A stretch of DNA of 64,000 bases from the NCBI GenBank assembly GCA_963920575.1, contig OY986967.1:6405166-6469165 (forward strand), read 5' to 3'. Source of the DNA: Narthecium ossifragum (lineage: Eukaryota > Streptophyta > Magnoliopsida > Dioscoreales > Nartheciaceae). The notes under the pieces were generated by a model. That model was not told the origin of the DNA, made no database searches, and was given only the letters and a program-made list of their open reading frames with translations. Of this stretch, positions 1-11,679 are shown piece after piece (within the stretch, counting starts at the first letter, position 1; each line of letters starts with the position of its first letter). Both the position numbers and the translations under genes were made by a program.

Positions 1-203
1 GGTGGGTTGGGTCGGGTTGACCCGTTTAAAAGTGGGTCGGGTTCGGGTTGACAAAATTGACCTGTTTAGTAAACGGGTCGGGTTCGGGTTGACAAAATTG
101 ACCCGTTTAGTAAACGGGTCGGGTTCGGGTTGGGATTTTTGGTCGAGATATCGGGTCTCGACCCGACCCGAACCCGACCCATCGACCCGTATTGCCACCC
201 CTA
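1..203. mobile_element. hAT-like transposon, right end with subterminal repeats
   Basis: The segment consists of GGGTCGGGTT-type units. A roughly 41-bp unit (CGGGTTGACAAAATTGAC plus GTTTAGTAAACGGGT) repeats between about 44 and 130. It finishes at 191-203 with ATTGCCACCCCTA, the inverted form of the TAGGGGTGGCAAT terminus known from plant hAT elements. LINE coding sequence resumes at once on the other side, so this is a true insertion end; the 8 bp after it (about 204-211) would be one copy of the target duplication. The other end and any transposase lie outside the window. The class call rests on the terminus and subterminal repeats only. Confidence 0.6.
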
Positions 204-540
204 ACTACTAAGTTCTCTGCTTTCTGCCCACAGAAGAATGACAGTTTAGACAACAGGGCTTCATCCATCACCCAATGATCCTCCACTACTCTCACTTTAC
301 TATGTCTCCCTGGTAACCAATGGAGCCCCAAATTTAAATCCTTTGCTTCCTTACAAACTTGTTTCCAGTGGTAAGAACCTCTGTTTTTGAATTTAGGCAA
401 CCTTCCAACCCACTAATACTTAGCTTTAGCAACCATAGTCCACACAGACTCTTTACCTCGCAGAAAATCTTCCATTCTCTTCAATTTCGATGCCCAGTGC
501 CATAATGAAAAATCCTTCACCCCAAGCACTCCAAATTTTT
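204..540 (-). pseudogene. LINE ORF2 fragment, reverse transcriptase C-terminal side
   Basis: Read on the minus strand this gives a non-LTR retrotransposon stretch: a [16 protein letters not shown] segment and AKAKY motif (about 540-405), then SYHWKQVCKEAKDLNLGLHW and VRVVEDHWVMDEA (about 380-250). These match the conserved block after the reverse transcriptase domain of plant LINEs, where W-R/K-G-N/H-V-W-D/E-D-W motifs recur. At least one in-frame stop near 410 interrupts it. It is cut at 203 by the hAT-like element and begins abruptly at about 540, as expected of a 5'-truncated or rearranged copy. It is not functional. Confidence 0.75.
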
Positions 541-735
541 AGTGTTGTGGTCGGCGACGCTGTGGCGGAGGAGGCGCTGAAGAACGACGTGTACACGGCG
601 ACGGAGTACAGGGATCTGGAGAAGCTCCAGAGGTTGTTGGAAAAGGAGGGGTGCTCCATTTCCGAGCCCGACGGCTGTAGAGGGCCGCCCTCAATAACCG
701 CGCGGCCGCCGCACAGAACATCCTTGAGGTGCCCC
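541..735 (+). pseudogene. PAT24/TIP1-like S-acyltransferase exon 1 fragment
   Basis: The reading [18 protein letters not shown] followed by [17 protein letters not shown] (about 569-675) resembles the N-terminal ankyrin region of plant TIP1-type DHHC protein S-acyltransferases (PAT24). That family palmitoylates membrane-associated proteins. After SEPDG a frameshift moves the expected continuation, [16 protein letters not shown] (680-733), into another frame, and the DHHC catalytic domain is absent. A GT-rich junction follows ILE at 734, as at an exon end. It is therefore a non-functional gene fragment, joined on the left to a LINE fragment. The identification is from motif memory. Confidence 0.65.
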
Positions 736-950
736 CCTTCTCTGTTTCCGACTTCCAGATCCAAACCCCCAAACCCACCCCACTCTCTCTTCTGGTGTCT
801 CCCTCAACCCCGGTGACCACCCCGACCACCCCCCTCTCCTCCCTCTCGCATCATCATTGACCTCTCTGCAGTTGGCGTTAGCGTCGTGGTCGGCGGTGCT
901 GTGGCGGAGGAGGCACTATGGCAGAGGAGACGCTGAAGAATGGCGCAGGG
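736..950 (+). pseudogene. intron remnant and second copy of the PAT24-like 5' end
   Basis: After the first fragment comes about 140 bp of pyrimidine-rich sequence that looks like the start of an intron. From about 884 the 5' sequence is repeated: GTGGTCGGCGGTGCTGTGGC parallels 546-565, then GGAGGAGGCACTATGGCAG and a MAEETLKNG-type reading. The second copy stops at the LTR boundary at 950. The repeat shows a partial duplication of the captured gene segment. No open protein of useful length is present. Confidence 0.5.
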
Positions 951-1319
951 TGAGCGTGAAAGAATAGCCTCTCGACGGGAGAGATGATCGTCCTCTCTGT
1001 GGGAGAGAAAATCAGAATTCTCGAGAGGAGAAAACTACTCAAAACTTCATGAATTCAAAACTGACTGAATTACAAATTCTAAAACTCCTTTTATAGACTA
1101 AGGAGTTACCAACTTACAGATGGCCTCAAATTAAGAATTAAACTCAAACCCAATCACTAATCAACCAATCCAGAATTAACAAAGAAGAAAATGGCTACAA
1201 ATAGAAAAACCTGTTAAAAATAGTAAAGACCGATAACCTGCTTAAAAAGGAAAGATTTTCCCTAAACAGATTTTTAGGCCATAAAGAAAAGGAATCTGGA
1301 TCTTTGGAGGCCTAGGTCA
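951..1319 (-). repeat. 3' LTR of gypsy element G
   Basis: On the minus strand the segment begins TGACCTAGGCC (at 1319) and ends CTTTCACGCTCA (at 951), so it has TG...CA ends. It contains a TATA box (TATAAAAG, minus, 1095-1088) followed by a pyrimidine-rich leader. It lies directly downstream of the integrase end of the minus-strand pol. The matching 5' LTR is not in the window because A0 cut the element. Boundaries are inferred from the TG/CA rule and position, not from a second copy. Confidence 0.55.
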
Positions 1320-2781
1320 TGGAGAGATCAAAGATCTCCGATGAATCTTGTGGAGCTCATCGAGCCGGTTGAAACGGCTGGTCACACGCCCCGATCGGAC
1401 ACCGTGGCCGAAAGTTACGCCCATCCGACGGTCACGATCGTACGGAGATCTGAGTCGGACTGAGGGAGTTCGAATACGACCTGAACTCCTAGGGAGTCTC
1501 TCTGGATTAGGCTCAGCCATGTCTGGATCTGGAATTGGTCCTGCATCATCCTCCCCTGGTTGGAAAGGACTCATCCTCGAGTCTAATTCGGATCGAACCC
1601 CTTTGTAAGGAACCATATGCTTCACGTTAAAGGTATCAAAAATCTTCAAGTGGGGTGGGAGCCGAACTCGATAGGCATTATCATTAAATTTCTGGAAGAC
1701 TTCACACGGTCCGACCTTCTTATCTCCCAACTTGGAATATTCATCTGCTGGCAGCCTCTCTCTAGTCAACACGGCCCACACTTAATCTCCGACGTCGAAG
1801 GTGACAAGACGACGATGCCGGCCCGCCAGGCTTTTATATCTAGCATTTGTGAGTTCCAATTGAGCCTTGACTTGATCCTGAATGGTGTGGACATGCTCAA
1901 TCATATCTTCAGCTCGAAGGTTTGGTCGACCAATCTTGGGAACCGAAACCAGATCCAACACGCCCATCAGATTGGACCCAAAAACTACTTCAAAAGGAGT
2001 AAGGCCAGTAAATCGATTTTTGGCTCAAAGCTGCATTCAACATCTTTGGTCGGCGTCCTGCGAGACTCCTCAGGAGGTTGCCAAGGCTTCTATTGATAAC
2101 TTCAGTCTGTCCATCAGTTTGGGGATGAAAAGCACCGCTGAAATTTAATTTGGTCCCCAATTTTTTCCATAAACACTTTTAGAAATTTCTCATAAACTTA
2201 GTGTCTCAGTCAGAGGTGATAGACCTTGGAATCCCATGGAAGCGCACCACCTCTTGGAAGTAAAGATGAGCAATTCACGCGGCATCCATCGTCTTCCGAC
2301 AAGCTATGAAGTGAGCCATCTTGAAAAAACAATCATCAACTACGAAAATGGAATCCATACCGCGAGCCGTGCGAGGCAGGCCGAATACAAAGTCCATGTT
2401 GATGTCGATCCATGGCGCCTCAGGAACAGGAAGGGGTGTGTAGAGTCCCGCATTAGTGGCTGATCCCCGGGGCAATTGGCAGACATGGCATTGTTCCTCG
2501 TATCGGCCCACATCCCTTGGCAACTTCGGCCAATAGTAGTCTCGAGCTAATAGGGCCAGGGTCTTGTCTCGCCGAAAAGGACATTCCCGTTGTAGTTCCT
2601 GCAGAATCAGTCCTCGTAGAGAGCAATTGGGGACACAAAGACGCAGTCCCCGGAATAGGAATCCGTCTTGCAAGGTATAATCAGTGCGCTTCTCTGACCT
2701 CAGTATAAATTCGGCCAAAGGAAGGATCATCCGGGTATAGGTCCTTGAAGACCTCAAAACCCACCACATTTGTCTGTACAA
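1320..2781 (-). pseudogene. Ty3/gypsy integrase of element G (broken)
   Basis: Integrase of a minus-strand Ty3/gypsy element, which would insert element cDNA into chromosomes. From 5' to 3' on the minus strand: an HHCC-type zinc region with CHVCQLPRG (about 2490-2460), the start of the catalytic core with WIDINMDFVFGLPR (about 2420-2370), a degraded middle, then a C-terminal barrel region FNDNAYRVRLPPHLKIF (about 1690-1640). The tail reads ELDSRMSPFQPGEDD and then runs into non-conserved sequence. Several stops and frameshifts separate these pieces, so no active enzyme can be made. Confidence 0.8.
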
Positions 2782-3913
2782 TAGTCAAAAGATTGGCGCG
2801 CCGGCTCAGTACATCAGCAACCCGATTCTGCGTGCCCGCCAAGTGGCAGAGAGAGAAAGTGAACTCCTGCAGGTAGGCTATCCACTTGGCATGACGCCAG
2901 TTGAGTTTATGTTTACCAAGGAGGAATTTGACGGCCTCATGATCAGTGTGCAACAGGAACTCTCGTTGCACCAAATAGTGCCTCCAATGCTACAAGGATT
3001 GCACAATAGCAAAAAATTCCAGATCATAAGTGGAGTAGTTTTTGGTGGCACCTGATAATTTCTCACTGAAGTATGCTACATGCCGTCCTCCTTGGCTGAA
3101 TACACCGCCGATGCCTACTCCTGAAGCATCACAGTTAACCTCGAAGACCTTCTCGAAATCTGAAAGTGCTAGAACAGGTGATTCGGAGATCCTTTGTTTC
3201 ACCATCCGGAAGCTCTCTTCCGCCTCTTCAGTCCACTGGAAATTTCACCCCTTGAGACACTCGGTGTTGGGGGTTGTCAACAAACTGAAGCTGTATATGA
3301 ACTGTCTATAGAAGGAGGCCAACCCATGGAAGTTGCGGACATCGTGTAAGCTCCGTGGTGAGGGCCAACTTCGGATTGCCTCAACCTTGGCGGGATCTGC
3401 GCTAATGCCACTTGAAGAAACAATGTAACCAAGAAAGCAGTCCCGGTTAGTTAGAAAGGTGCACTTCTTACGGTTGGTGAACAACCGTTTTTGTCTCAGC
3501 GCTTCGAGAACAACTCTCAGATGCGTCATGTGATCCATCTCAGATGAACTATTAACCAAGATGTCATCGAAGAAAACGACGACAAAACGGGCCATGAACG
3601 GTCTCAAAACTTGATGCATGAACCTCATGAACGTGCTGGGAGCGTTTGTCAAGCCGAAAGGCATCACCATCCATTCATATAATCCGTCCTTAGTCTTGAA
3701 AGCTGTTATCCACTCGTCGTCCGCCCTTATGCGTATCTGGTGGTAACCACTCTTTAGAACTATCTTCGAAAACAATTTGGAACCTGCCAGTTGGTCAAGT
3801 ATGTCATCAAGCCTTGGTATCGGAAATCGGTACTTGATGGTTATCTGATTGATAGCTCTGCTGTTGATGCACATCCGCCACGATCCGTCCGTCTTGGGTA
3901 CTAAGAGAGCAGG
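2681..3913 (-). pseudogene. reverse transcriptase and RNase H of element G
   Basis: The minus strand carries a gypsy reverse transcriptase: [19 protein letters not shown] (near 3885-3830), [32 protein letters not shown] and the catalytic FFDDIL (near 3580). RNase H follows with [14 protein letters not shown] (about 3140) and a terminal WIAYLQEFTF/VADVLSRR block (about 2880-2800). RT and RNase H are in separate frames. The RT sequence resembles plant chromoviruses of the CRM/Galadriel/Reina group, but I cannot resolve the lineage. The N-terminal side is cut at 3913 by the A0 LTR, leaving gag and protease missing. Confidence 0.85.
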
Positions 3914-6020
3914 TGTCGCGCCCCGACCCGCGAAAGCCCAACCGGGCCGGGTGACGCGAACCGGAACCTAACCAACTGCGGAAAAGTTTGACGAGGGTTC
4001 CCTCTAACCTATTGGTCTCCCTAAACAATAAATCAAGCACCCTTAATTAAAGATATAGATTACAGAAACCTCAAACTGAAAGATATTAAGTCCCAAGGTA
4101 TAATATAGAAAACCTCGAATAGGGGAAATCAAGTAAAAACATTTATACACTCCCGTAGGAGGCTAACTATACAAGGGTTATTGAACAGACAGATAACCAC
4201 TCCTCAAACTCTGTCAAGCGCTGCCGCACCGTCGACCAACTGCCCGGTAGGAGCCACCGAAGAGGAGCTAACGTCTGCACCTAAAAAACACAGCCCCGGT
4301 AGGAATGAGCAACTAAGTTCAACAGGGAAACAACACTACGACACACAGAAGGAAGAGGAAAACGCAACAGTGCCGCCCTCTAACAAGGTCTTGGTGTATG
4401 CAGGGGTCTCATAACCCCACCGGTGTCGCTAGGTATCCAACCATGGTCACCCTAACGAACTGGGCCCATCCCGGAACCACCTAGAACAATAGCACGAAGA
4501 CACTGCTAGGTAGGCACACTCTCTACCCAAAGATGAGACAACGACACCGACTACACCCCACAACCACGCTCGAGGCCGACACGACCTCTAAATCATCAAG
4601 CAACAAGTGTTCAAGTCATCTGGGCCTATCATCGAAATCGACTGAACACAATCATTCAAACCTGAACAAAGCTACCCAGCCCTGGTCCTAAGGCTAACTC
4701 CAAGCTTCCAAGCCTCGAGACGGTGACCCACAGATCGCCCACACCCTAACCTTATGCAACTAATGCACAACCAAATGAATGCTATGAACATACGCAGGAA
4801 AGCAGATAGGTATGCAACATATGTGATGATAATAATCCTGGTCTGGGCTCGGCACCCTGGCGGCCTGGGGTGGTGAACAATAAAAACAGGCCAAGAGACT
4901 GGTGTAGTGGTAACCCCACCAACTGCACCCAGTCCACAAAGAGACAACACGCTACGGGATGCAACCCCGACAAACAAGACTAACAGTACAACATGCTATC
5001 TACACATCACGGGAGTCGTCACATTCCCGTTTCACCACTACCCCTCATTATGGGGCTAACATGCTCAAGGATATGTACCAGTATATAAAACAGTAAAGAA
5101 AACTGCATACGCGAAGCCTCGCGGGCAAAAACCATTGAAAACACCTCTCTATCGTACAAAGGATCAATCATCCCCAAAGGGCATGATCGATCATCCTAGT
5201 GATAGGAAGGTTCCGTCCCTATCAAGCCCAAGATGATCGATCCTTCCTCCCAAACGATCAATCCTTCCTCCCAAACGATCAATCCTTCCTCCCAAAGGAT
5301 TGATCATCCTCCCGACAGAGACATCACTCATGCCAGCCAAGGAGAAATGATCGATCATCTCCACCAGATGATCGATCCTTCTCGGCTAAGCATGACGCCC
5401 CAAGAATGATCGATCCTTCCCCGTTGGGGTCTCCGGCAACCTGACGGTAAGAAATACCATAAAAAAACTCTACCAAATTCCACAAGATCTTGTGATCTGG
5501 TAGTACGAAGGACCACGAGTCCAAAACCGGTATGTATGCCAAAAACCAACGAGCATGCAACGAGATTTACTCAAACCAAACACAATCAAGCTGAAAACCT
5601 CACAAAACCAGAAAGCAAGTAAGTAGGATCCCTACATAGACTAGAGCAGCTTCAATCCCAGCTGCCAAGCCAAAGTTTGCCCTCAACCTCTTCCAAATCT
5701 AGCCAGCTCTGAGCTCAGGAACGGCGGATTTCAAAAGAATTGAAGAAGAAGGTCACATCCATTTTATAGACGGATAAACCGACATATGAATGATCGATCA
5801 TTCCTCAAGAATGATTGATCCTCCATGACGATGCAAGGACCTTCTGGCACCAAATGATCGATCATTCCAGCGAGGAATGATAGAACACAATCCCAAGCCC
5901 GGATCTTTCGATCCCGAGTCCACCTAACCGTTCTAAACAGACATTATCACAAACACGGTCAGTGTGTGCACACACGGGTGTGAAACAAACGGACAAGACA
6001 CAATTTACCAAATTGCCCTT
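3914..6020 (-). repeat. 3' LTR of gypsy element A0 (truncated)
   Basis: The inverted LTR of family A starts at 3914 with TGTCGCGCCCCGACCCGCG, the complement of the GGTCGGGGCG...GACA ends of other family-A LTRs in this window. It interrupts the reverse transcriptase of G. At 5999-6020 the segment CAATTTACCAAATTGCCCTT, normally about 110 bp inside the LTR, joins integrase sequence directly, so the first part of the LTR and the polypurine region are deleted. It carries many TGATCGATCA-like dyads (5158-5410 and 5786-5870). Confidence 0.85.
5158..5416. repeat. TGATCGATCA dyad array in the A0 LTR
   Basis: Repeated TGATCGATCA, GATCGATCCTTCC and GATCAATCCTTCCTCCCAAA units occur about ten times here, including three near-perfect tandem copies between about 5234 and 5300. 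More copies are at 5786-5870. In LTR orientation the array lies in U3. It is one of several GATCGATC-type arrays in this window. Confidence 0.7.
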
Positions 6021-6641
6021 ATGGCGACGCTCGCAAGAACACTTTGTCACCGACTGTGAACTCCAACGGTCGTCGCCTCTGATCTGCATAACTCTTCTGC
6101 CGGCTTTGAGCCGTCAGAAGTATCTACCTAATCTAGACTAGCCTCTCTGACGACCTTGTGACGATGTCTGGAATAGTGAGTGAAGCCTCTCCAACCTCTG
6201 TTGAGCACACTTGGGAACGACACGGCCTACCTTACAACGCCTCGAAATGTGCTACTCCAAGACGAGACAGGTAGCTGTTCTTATAGGCGAACTCCACCAA
6301 GGGAAGATGCTCCTCCCAGCTACCTTCGGCAACGAAGACACATGCTCTCAGCATGTCCTCTAAGATGTGGATCGTCTATTCTGACTGCCCGTCTGTCTGC
6401 GGATGAAAAGCCGTGCTGAAGGTTAGGAGTGTACCAACTGCCTCCTGAAAGCCTCGTCAGAACCTGCTGGTGAACCTGGGGTCACGGTCTGACACTATGG
6501 ACACTGAAACCCCGTGTAGTCTGACTACCTCTTTGTCGTACAAACTGCCCAACCTGTTTGTCGAGTCTATCGTCCACATAGGCAGGAAGTGCGCAGATTT
6601 GGTCAATCGATTGACGATTACCCAAATCGCGTCATACCCCC
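6021..6641 (-). pseudogene. A0 integrase core, C-terminal half
   Basis: On the minus strand this matches the integrase catalytic core of family A, best seen intact in A3 (54219-54653): the [14 protein letters not shown] and FAYNNSY regions can be followed but are broken by frameshifts and stops. The segment ends at 6641 in the CCCCC target duplication of a solo LTR, and the core resumes at 8079. Its C-terminal tail and the sequence up to the LTR are deleted at 6020/6021. It is inactive. Confidence 0.75.
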
Positions 6642-8073
6642 TGATGAGTCACTAAATATTCATACTTAAACCCCGTAATTTACATTTGTTAGCCCGAGAG
6701 TGTTTGTATTTGATAGGTTGTTAAGTGATTTCAGGTTTAATGAAGATTCAAGTTAGAAAATACAGAAAATGACTAATATGTGGAAATTACGCTGCTCCGC
6801 TGTCAGTTTGGAAAGAATTCACCAAATTCTCCAGATAAATCCTAAATTCCTGAAATTTGGAGGACTTATAGAAGAATTCAAGATGAACAACGTTCATGTT
6901 GGACACGTCGTGAAATTCCGGATGGTGTGATAGCAGATTTGAAGAATATATGAACATACATAAGCTGGAAGACTGGTCCGTCGACGCCCAGGAGAATATT
7001 CGCTAACTATTCTAGATAAGTTCAAATAATGTCAAATCTTCGGGATAGGACAGAAGACTTCTTAATCTACATCTTTCATGTTTAGCACATTTTCAAATTC
7101 CGGACTGGTTGAACCCAGTCGCGCCCGGAAGAAGCTGTCAAGATCGAACCAGGAGATCCGAGTTCACTAGAGGTCTAACTCAACCCTAAAACCCTAATTC
7201 CGGGAATTAAGATATAAAAAGGGTTTTGGTGGCTGGAAAACGGGGAGCCTCTATAGAGAGAAAAAGAGGGATTCAGATTGGAGAAGAAGATGGAGATGCG
7301 GCGTGGATCTCTAGCCTTCTTCATCAAATACATGGATCTCATCCAAAAGATGAGTGGCTAAACTCTGTACATAGGGATCTCATGAATCTTTAGTGTAGCT
7401 TCTTTGTATTTTCTAGTTTGATTCTTGTTATCTATTCAAAGACATGATCCTATGAATATGGTTTTATTTTATAAAGAGTTGAGGGAACAGAGTTCCTTGA
7501 TGTACATTCAGACCTACTTGATTGTTGTGCTTGATGGTAGAGATTCGTAGGATGATTTTCATGTTGCTTTTGTGTATGCCTTTGAGATAATCTATGCTAG
7601 ATGAAGATAGGTTGTACTCATATTAAGTTCGAAGACAATTTATGCTATGTTTGGATAAGTTATGCCTTAGAGAAGCAATAGCATTATTTTAGCGATCCAT
7701 GTAAGCTTAGGAAGTTGTGGAGTTATAATGTCGAGATAAGAAAACAAGAGGATAACTAGAGAATACAGGAAGTGAAACTAAAGTAGATTGAGTAATCCCT
7801 AGGTTTTCTCTCATTGATCTATTTTAATTTCGTTAATCGCTTTCTTAATTAGTTTTAATTAATCAATTCCTAACCCAAGTCAATCCTTTTTCGCTTTCGG
7901 ATTAGAGTGTTGAGAGTTAATTCTGGTGTTCTTTGTTAGTCAAAGTTTTCCCTGAGGATCGACCCCGTATTTCACCATTATTCTATCTTATTAATTTAAT
8001 GTTGAAAGAAAGGTTTATAAATTTTTAAATTACGTCTTGCATACGTTTTAACGACGACATTTGTGAGCGATCA
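6642..8073 (+). mobile_element. Solo LTR E (Athila-like) with CCCCC duplication
   Basis: A 1,432-bp LTR begins TGATGAGTCACTAAATATTC and ends TTGTGAGCGATCA, with TG...CA termini. CCCCC flanks it on both sides (6637-6641 and 8074-8078). Removing it and one duplication copy rejoins the integrase sequence of A0. A TATA box (TATAAAAA, 7213-7220) sets the plus orientation. There is no internal region, so the element was lost by LTR-LTR recombination. Its start resembles that of the LTR of element B. Confidence 0.85.
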
Positions 8074-9095
8074 CCCCCTAGGAGATCTCGGTAGCCAAGT
8101 CACGAATTCCATCGTGACGTGCTCCCACTTCCACTCTGCTAGTGGAAGGGGTTGAAGTTACCCTGGAGTTCGCTGGTGCTCTGCCTTGACCTTCATACAG
8201 GTAAGGCAGCGCGATACGAACTCCGTCACTGCTCTCTTCATCCCGCGCCACCAGAACTGCCGCCGCAAGTCCTAGTACATCTTGGTGTCCCCGGGATGAA
8301 CTTCAAAATGAGAGTGGTGGAACTCTTGTAGGACGTCGTCTCGTAGAACTAGATCTGCCAAAATTGCTACTTTGCCTCTGAATCGTAGCCCTCCGTCTGA
8401 CGATATTGTCTATTCCTCGCCTGCTGATGTGCGCAATTCCTCAAGCTCTGCATCACAGCGCTGCACCTCTATTACTCTTGTTAGAACTGTTGGCATACAC
8501 TGTACTGTGTAGAGGAAGTAGCTGGAACCCTGATCCTCAAACTCGAGCCCTAACTGGCCCACTATCTCTAAAGCCTACCACTGCCGCGCTGACAACCCTG
8601 CCACTGCTACTCTGGTCTCTCTCACCTGTCTGCTCAGCGCATCCGCTATGACGTTTGCCTTACCAGGATGGTAATGCAACTCGAAGTTATAGTCCTCTAG
8701 TAGCTCCATCCAGCGTTGCTGCCTCAGGTTGAGTTTATGTTGGGTAAAAACGTGCCTCAAACTCTTATGGTCTAAGAAATAGAGAACTTCTCGCCATAGG
8801 GGTAATGCCGCCAGGTCTTGAGGGCGAAGACCACTGCTGTTAGCTCCAAGTCATGGGTCGGATAGTTCCTCTCATGGTTCTTCAGCTGACGAGAACCATA
8901 GGCAACTACGTGTCCCTCCTACATGAGGGCACACTCCAAACCCTCACCGCTGGCGTCGCAGTAGACATTGTAACCCACGCCTCGCACGGGGATGATCAGT
9001 ACCGGCGCACTGGTCAACCTCGTCCTCAGTTCCACAAAGGCTCGCTCACAAGCATCATCCCACACGAACGGGACAGCCTTCTATGTCAGTGTGGT
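8074..9095 (-). pseudogene. A0 integrase N-terminus and RNase H
   Basis: Minus-strand remains of the gypsy pol middle. The integrase core start and HHCC zinc region lie at about 8350-8080. RNase H is clearest at 8760-8575, with [20 protein letters not shown] followed by [15 protein letters not shown], a signature of the gypsy RNase H C-terminus. Frameshifts separate the blocks. The segment stops at 9095 in the GTGGT target duplication of solo LTR D. Confidence 0.8.
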
Positions 9096-10848
9096 TGATG
9101 AGTGCATAAAACTGCACTCTGAACAACCTTATAACCATCTCAATTGCTAGATTATTATCCTTAATCAGCATCTTTATTACTATTTTTATATCTATATGTT
9201 GCTTCACATGGTTGTTTGGAAAATGCAGGAAATTGGAGCTAAAAGAAGCTGAAAAGAGTATATGGATCGACTTCAAAAATTAATCTGTACCTGCTCATGA
9301 AGAACCAGATGATTTGCCATATATGGTTAGAAAACTCTTGAAGTCTAGATTCTGGAAAACTTTACGGTTCGTGATTCCGAGTTTCCTAGAGGAAGTTACG
9401 GCAATTTTAGTACCGATGGCGCAGTCTGAAGGGCAGAACCGAAAATAAGCTGGAAGTCCGAGCGATCCGCCGATCGATCGGACCACGCAGAAACGTGACA
9501 GAACTTGTTTTTTTCAGCCATGTAAGGAGCGATCGATCCCTCTATCGCTCCTATAGGGTCCGATCGATCCGACACCAATGGTCCGATCGATCAGATTCAG
9601 AAAAAGCCAAAAACAGCGGATTTTTACTCAACCGATCGATCCAACACTCATAATTCGATCGATCGGACTTGGGAATTAAAGGGTGACAGAACGTATGCTT
9701 TTTAGAGGAGCAGAGTTCGATCGATCCGTCCATCGATCGGACTCGGGCGTAAATAGAAGATTGGATATTTCAAGAGACCGATCGATCCAACATCCCGAGG
9801 GGGATCGATCGGACGTTCCCAGTGAATTAAATCAACGGTTTAGATCAAATCCGTTGATGGAGAGACTTTGGGGCTATAAATAGGACTCTTTCTAGGGTTT
9901 GAGGGGGACTTCTTGGACGTTTTTGGAGGCTCTTTTCAGGACTTTTTCAAGAGGAAGAAGATGAAGGAATCTCCATCCATGGCCGAGTAATCCGCGGGCA
10001 TGGCGGACGGATGATCTAGCGAGGATTAGGGCTTCTTCTCCAACAATGGTTCATAGTTTTTAATTTTCATTGTTAAACTCTTTTCTATGTATTGGATCTT
10101 TAAATATTATTTTCAGATTATAGATTTCTATGTGGATGATTAATATTATGAATCCAGTCATGCTTCTTTCATGATCTTATAATCCCATAGTCTTCTCTTT
10201 TGATTCTCCTACCAAGTCTTGCGAGACCTTTGCTATACATTGCCCGTAGTGACAGCTGGTATTGTATATTCTTAGGGATCTGGTAAGACAAGGTTGGGGC
10301 TCTATCCCGTGAGATCTTTGCTATGCATTGCCGATTGTGAGAGTTGGTATTGTGTATTCTTAGGGATCCGGTTAGAGTTAGGGCTTTGTCCCGATGAACT
10401 TTTGCTGCGCGTTGCCTGTAGTGACAGTCGGTATCGTGTATTCTTAGGTTTGGTTGGATGAAGTTAGAACTATACAAAAGAAGAACCAATCGTAGGAAGA
10501 GACATTTATATATTTTATCAGATTCATAATTCTATATCTTCCGGTTAAGGCGATTGGGATGTGAATCCCTTAACTGAGTATTATATGAACTATTGAGAAG
10601 AGAAGAACCTAAATCCGAGTGAAGTAATTCCTTAAGCCTAGCCTCATTCAAATCTTGATTTCTTTCGTTAACTTTATTTTACCATTACATCTTCGATCTA
10701 TTTTCTTAACTTTCATCGCTCTTGATTGTTTTCAATTCATTGTTATCTGTGTTTCTGGATCTTTCCTGCTTGTCTCTCTGTGGGATTCGACCTCTCTTAT
10801 GCTGTACTGCACCGCGACCGCTATGCGTGACACATTTGAGCGATATCA
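9096..10848 (+). mobile_element. Solo LTR D (Athila C-type) with GTGGT duplication
   Basis: A 1,753-bp LTR begins TGATGAGTGCATAAAACTGC and ends TTTGAGCGATATCA, flanked by GTGGT (9091-9095 and 10849-10853). Its first 200 bp are clearly related to the LTR of C1 (15010 onward). A TATA box, TATAAATA, is at 9875-9882. Upstream of it is a dense array of CCGATCGATCGG dyads (9470-9815). No internal domain remains, and A0 pol continues on both sides, so it is a solo LTR formed by recombination. Confidence 0.88.
9470..9815. repeat. CCGATCGATCGG dyad array in solo LTR D
   Basis: About ten copies of GATCGATC, most in the extended form TCCGATCGATCGGAC or with one arm changed to GATCC, sit 60-400 bp upstream of the TATA box at 9875. 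Spacing is irregular (about 15-70 bp), so this is a cluster of dyads rather than a simple tandem satellite. Confidence 0.75.
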
Positions 10849-11679
10849 GTGGTCATCAGTCCGGCAAATCTGGAGAAGTCACGCACGAACCGTCGGTAGT
10901 ATCCCGCCAGGCCTTGGAAACTACGGACCTCGAACATTGTCCTTGGTCTCTGCCACTGTACCACTGCCTCGACCTTGGCCATGTCAACTGAGATCCATGC
11001 TTCCGACACCACGTGCCCAAGGAATCCCACATGTGCGAGCCAGAATTCGCACTTGGAAGCCTTGTCATATAGCCGATGCTCCCGAAGTAGCTGCAACACT
11101 GTCGCCAAGTATCGCCCGTGCTCCTCCTCTGACAGAAAGTAGATCAGAATGTCGTCGACGAACACCACCACGAACTGGTCTAAAAACGGCAAGAAGATCC
11201 TTTGCATCATATCCATGAACGCTGCTAGTGCGTTCATCAGCTTAAATGGCATCACCAAGAACTCGTACAGGCCGTACCGAGTTTGGAAAGCCGTCTTCAG
11301 GATGTCGTAGTCCCGAACTCTCAACTGGTGGTAGCCTGTGCGGAGGTCGATCTTCAAAAAGACTGAAGATCCTCGCAACTGGTTGAACAAGTCGTCGATC
11401 CGTGACATCGGATACTTGTTCTTCACTATCACCCTATTGAGCCGCCTGAAGTCTATGCAAAGTCAAAAGGTACCATTCTTCTTCTTTGCGAACAATGCTG
11501 GCACCCCCCAGGGAGACATGCAGGGAAGGATGAAGCCTCTGCTGGTCAGCTCGTCCAACTGGGTACTCAACTCGCTCTGCTCTGCTGGTACCTGGTAGTA
11601 GGTTGATCTCAAAATCGACCTCTCTGGATGGTGGAAGCCCCGACAACACCTCAGAAAACACGTCTGCAAAGTCATACAT
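10849..11679 (-). pseudogene. A0 reverse transcriptase
   Basis: Minus-strand gypsy reverse transcriptase, which would copy element RNA into DNA. The N-terminal side (11679-11434) starts YDFADVFSEVLSGLPPSRE, the usual protease-RT linker. The palm follows at 11432-10849: [42 protein letters not shown] and the catalytic FVDDIL (about 11155), with FVDD in place of the common YVDD. The tail holds [16 protein letters not shown] frameshift near 11433 separates the two parts. It is split from its protease (36867 onward) by insertion of A1. Confidence 0.87.

Noticed and set aside
1..180. Telomere-like GGGTCGGGTT repeats
   Set aside because: The unit is not the plant telomere TTTAGGG, and it ends in a hAT-type terminus.
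9470..9815. CRISPR-like spaced repeats
   Set aside because: The units are short palindromes with irregular spacing inside a plant LTR; no cas gene and no bacterial context.
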